Assembly: GCA_016870235.1 (NCBI GenBank)
Contig: VGCB01000005.1
Coordinates: 1 to 17,653 of the forward strand
Direction: 5' to 3'
Length of the DNA: 17,653 nucleotides
DNA from: Actinomycetota bacterium
Lineage (GTDB): Bacteria; Actinomycetota; Thermoleophilia; Gaiellales; Gaiellaceae
This document shows positions 13,595 to 17,653 of the stretch, piece by piece. Below the pieces are notes generated by a model, which was not told where the DNA came from, did no database searches, and was given only the letters and a program-made list of their open reading frames with translations. Both the position numbers and the translations under genes were made by a program. Numbering within the stretch: the first letter of the stretch is position 1; each line of letters starts with the position of its first letter.

Positions 13595-14506
13595 GTGCCC
13601 GGCCCCGTGTACCGTGCCGCGGTGCCGCGCACGGCGCCCGTCCTGCTCCTCGTCCTCGTGACCGCCGTCTGGGGCTACACGTTCGTGCCGGTCCAGGAGG
13701 CCGTCGCCGTGTACCCGCTCTTCGCGTTCCTCGCCGTCCGGTTCGCCATCTCCACCGTCGTCACGGCCCCCTTCGCCTTCCGTCCGCTGCTGCAGATGCC
13801 GGTGTCGGGCGTCTTCGCCGGGCTCGGCTCCGGCGTCCTCCTCGGGCTCGCCTACGGGCTGCAGACCGCCGGTCTCGAGCTGACCACCGTCTCCAGCACC
13901 GGGTTCATCACCGGCCTCTACGTCGTGCTGACGCCGCTGATCGCGCTCGCGCTCTTCCGGACGCCGGTGCCGGCGGTGGCCTGGGCGGGAGTCGCCCTGT
14001 CGCTCGCCGGGCTGGCGCTCCTCAACGGGGTGCCCGGCGGCTCGACGGCCGGGAACGCGCTCGTGCTCGGCAACGCGGTCGCGCAGTCGTTCCAGATCGC
14101 CCTGATGGAGCGGTTCGCCCCGCGGTACGACGCCCGGGCGCTCACCTTCCTGCAGATGGCGGTGGCGGCGGTCGGGTTCCTGATCGTCGCGCTTGCACTC
14201 GGCGATCTCTCCGTCCCGCGCGGGGCGTCGGTCTGGTACGCGCTCGTGGTCACGGCCGTCTTCGCGGGCGCGCTCGGCTACCTCGTCGCCACCTGGGTGC
14301 AGGCCCGGACGACTGCGGCGCGGGCCGCGCTCGTCTTCACGCTGGAGGCACCGTTCGCGGCGCTCTTCGGCGTCTTGCTCGTGGGCGAGCGACTCGGGCC
14401 GTGGGGATGGCTCGGCTGCGGCGTCATGCTGAGCGGCATCCTCCTCGCCGAGCCCGCGGCCTCCTCGACGCTTCGCCGGCTCGCCCGGGAGCGGACCCGT
14501 CCGTGA
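13595..14506 (+). CDS. DMT-superfamily permease (EamA family), first of a pair
   Basis: A 303-residue inner-membrane protein with ten predicted helices in two EamA repeats. Marks include [19 protein letters not shown] at the start, LAVRF in the second helix, [17 protein letters not shown] in the fourth, and [19 protein letters not shown] closing the second repeat. DMT carriers move small metabolites or amino acids; nothing here shows the substrate. The start is GTG 13595, with GGAG four bases upstream; an in-frame GTG at 13622 would fit the first helix but has no ribosome site. Its TGA overlaps the GTG of the next transporter. Confidence 0.88.
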   Translation: MPGPVYRAAVPRTAPVLLLVLVTAVWGYTFVPVQEAVAVYPLFAFLAVRFAISTVVTAPFAFRPLLQMPVSGVFAGLGSGVLLGLAYGLQTAGLELTTVSSTGFITGLYVVLTPLIALALFRTPVPAVAWAGVALSLAGLALLNGVPGGSTAGNALVLGNAVAQSFQIALMERFAPRYDARALTFLQMAVAAVGFLIVALALGDLSVPRGASVWYALVVTAVFAGALGYLVATWVQARTTAARAALVFTLEAPFAALFGVLLVGERLGPWGWLGCGVMLSGILLAEPAASSTLRRLARERTRP

Positions 14507-15363
14507 CCGCCGTCCTCCTCTCCCTCGCGGCGGCCGTCTGCTTCGGGCTGATGCCGGTGCTCGTGCGCTTCGCGTTCGCCGCGTTCGCCGCGTCCGCGCC
14601 GGCCGTGCTCGGGACGCTCGTGATGCAGGCGTCGGCGTTCGTCCTCGTCGCCCTCGCCGCGCTCGCGCAGGGAGGCGTCACGCTCGACGGCATCCTCCCG
14701 TTCGTGCTCGCCGGGCTGATCGCTCCGGGCGTCTCGCAGATCTTCATCACGCTCGGCATCCGCGACGCCGGCTCCTCGCGCGCGTCGGTCGCCTTTGGGA
14801 TGGCCCCGCTCTTCGCGGTCGCGATCGCGATGATCTTCCTCGCCGAGCGGCCGGGTGCGGCGACGCTCATCGGTGCCGTTCTCGTGGTCGCGGGGGGAGT
14901 CGCGCTGGCGGTCGAGCGCGACCGGCCGGAGCACGTGCGCTGGATCGGGATCGCCTTCGCGCTCGTGGGAGCGCTGCTCTTCGCGATCCGCGACAACCTC
15001 GTCCGGCACGTCTCGCTCGACACCGAGGTGCCGGCTCTCACGGGCGCCGCCGCCACCATCGCCGCGGCGATGGCGCTGACGGCTGCCGTCGCGCTCGCGC
15101 GAGGCGAGATGCGCGCGATCCCTCGAGGCGTCGTCCGCTGGGCGCTGCCCGGCGCGGCCGTCGGCGTCGCGTACGTCGCGTTCTTCGAAGCGCTCTACCG
15201 GGGAAAGGTGAGCGTCGTCGCGCCGATCCTGGGCACGGAGTCGTTCTTCGGCGTCCTCTTCTCGGCGCTGCTCCTCGGCAGCTCGGAGAGGATCACCCGG
15301 CGCCTCGTCGCGGGTGCGGTGCTCGTCGTCGCCGGCGGCGTGCTGATCGGGATCTTCAGATAG
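14503..15363 (+). CDS. DMT-superfamily permease (EamA family), second of a pair
   Basis: A 286-residue protein, also with two EamA repeats and about ten helices: [20 protein letters not shown] first, [24 protein letters not shown] closing repeat 1, and [20 protein letters not shown] then [20 protein letters not shown] closing repeat 2. The GTG at 14503 overlaps the previous stop as GTGA, so the two proteins are translationally coupled. The pair may form a heterodimer, as some coupled small-transporter pairs do, but each is full length and could work alone. Substrate unknown. Confidence 0.88.
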   Translation: MTAVLLSLAAAVCFGLMPVLVRFAFAAFAASAPAVLGTLVMQASAFVLVALAALAQGGVTLDGILPFVLAGLIAPGVSQIFITLGIRDAGSSRASVAFGMAPLFAVAIAMIFLAERPGAATLIGAVLVVAGGVALAVERDRPEHVRWIGIAFALVGALLFAIRDNLVRHVSLDTEVPALTGAAATIAAAMALTAAVALARGEMRAIPRGVVRWALPGAAVGVAYVAFFEALYRGKVSVVAPILGTESFFGVLFSALLLGSSERITRRLVAGAVLVVAGGVLIGIFR

Positions 15364-15369
15364 CCGTCC

Positions 15370-15600
15370 TCGAGGCGACCCGGCATCGGAACGAATCCGG
15401 ATCGACGGACGGGGAGCGGGAGAGCTCGTTCAGGTCCGAGAGCGCCCCGGAGGATCTCCTCGGAATCGCCCGCGATCGTGATCTCGATGCCCACCGTCGC
15501 GTCTCGCGAGCCACTGAGCACTGCGGTGCCGCAGCCGACGAGGTAGAGCGTCTCGCGCCCGGCAGCGAGGCCGACGAGCCCCTTCTCCATCACGTCACCG
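15370..15600 (-). pseudogene. Decayed nucleotidyltransferase-like fragment (DUF6036-like)
   Basis: A minus-strand frame reads [20 protein letters not shown], then [18 protein letters not shown] and DSEEILRGAL. It resembles the start of nucleotidyltransferase-fold proteins of the DUF6036 type, in which Y-L-V-G-G-G-T-A-V is followed by S-T-V-D-I-D. Here the glycine motif has a Cys and the metal-binding D-I-D reads G-I-E. After ILRGAL the likely continuation (LSDLNELSRSPSVDPDSF) lies in another frame, while FVPMPGRLED returns in the first. Altered catalytic residues plus frame changes indicate a relic. The open frame runs on antisense into the transporter gene, which has no meaning. The family assignment is tentative. 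Confidence 0.45.
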
Positions 15601-15697
15601 CCCGGTAGCGCCTCGAGAGCGGACGTCAGGGGAACACCGTAACGGGAGCCGACGTTCCCACCCTTTGCGATACCTGATACGATTACACTCAACTTTT

Positions 15698-15718
15698 ATT
15701 GAGCGTATTCGACTCAAC
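15698..15718. promoter_or_regulatory. HAIR-like operator upstream of dnaK (HspR site)
   Basis: TTGAGC, seven bases (GTATTCG), then ACTCAA matches the HAIR pattern (CTTGAGT-N7-ACTCAAG) bound by the repressor HspR in actinobacteria, with one core mismatch. A further ACTCAA just upstream (15687-15692) can also pair with the TTGAG half-site. It lies about 30 bases before the dnaK start, the expected position for heat-shock repression of a dnaK operon. hspR itself is not in the window. Confidence 0.7.
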
Positions 15719-15748
15719 TTCGAAGAGCGACGGAAGGAGCACGCAGGC

Positions 15749-17653
<1,905 letters not shown>

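Overview
The window is about 70% GC, with codon third positions dominated by G and C and frequent GTG starts. Content points to an actinobacterium: an inositol-3-phosphate synthase, a CDP-alcohol phosphatidyltransferase of the phosphatidylinositol-phosphate-synthase type, and a dnaK preceded by a HAIR-like (HspR) operator. The gene mix would suit a deep-branching lineage such as Thermoleophilia, but that placement is inference.

Layout. 1-108 is the tail of a VIT-type membrane protein, then a MOSC-domain protein (140-907) whose stop codon lies in a long hairpin. 908-1845 is a decayed stretch holding three long hairpins, a possible 43-residue membrane protein and the C-terminal remnant of a chemotaxis receptor. 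Next come a DUF1508 protein with a Lys-Pro-Ala tail (1846-2187), an unrecognised membrane protein on the minus strand (2254-3096), and a divergent pair of a YugP-type zinc protease and a CapA-type protein (3183-5048). 5049-5564, between convergent genes, is packed with palindromic elements. Then, on the minus strand, comes inositol-3-phosphate synthase, joined in frame to an upstream tandem ribbon-helix-helix region.

7097-10568 is accessory-like: two tandem copies of an unknown secreted protein (the second lacking its signal peptide), a 25-bp scrap of the missing junction in the opposite orientation, a citrate-synthase-like fragment, and a secreted two-domain protein broken by a frameshift. 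After a gene-poor stretch come a PAP2 phosphatase and a phosphatidyltransferase overlapping by GTGA (10987-12374), moaA (12569-13567), two overlapping EamA transporters (13595-15363), a decayed nucleotidyltransferase-like fragment, and dnaK, which runs off the window end.

How genes connect. Inositol-3-phosphate synthase, the PAP2 protein and the phosphatidyltransferase could together supply inositol phospholipid synthesis, although they sit in separate transcription units. MOSC and MoaA both belong to molybdenum-cofactor biology. The most unusual material is non-coding: a 24-bp palindrome present as inverted pairs at two distant loci (REPIN-like), and two tandem units with identical flanks but unrelated long hairpins. 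On the protein side, the most unusual is the in-frame regulator-enzyme reading frame with TGCTAGCA sites at its start.
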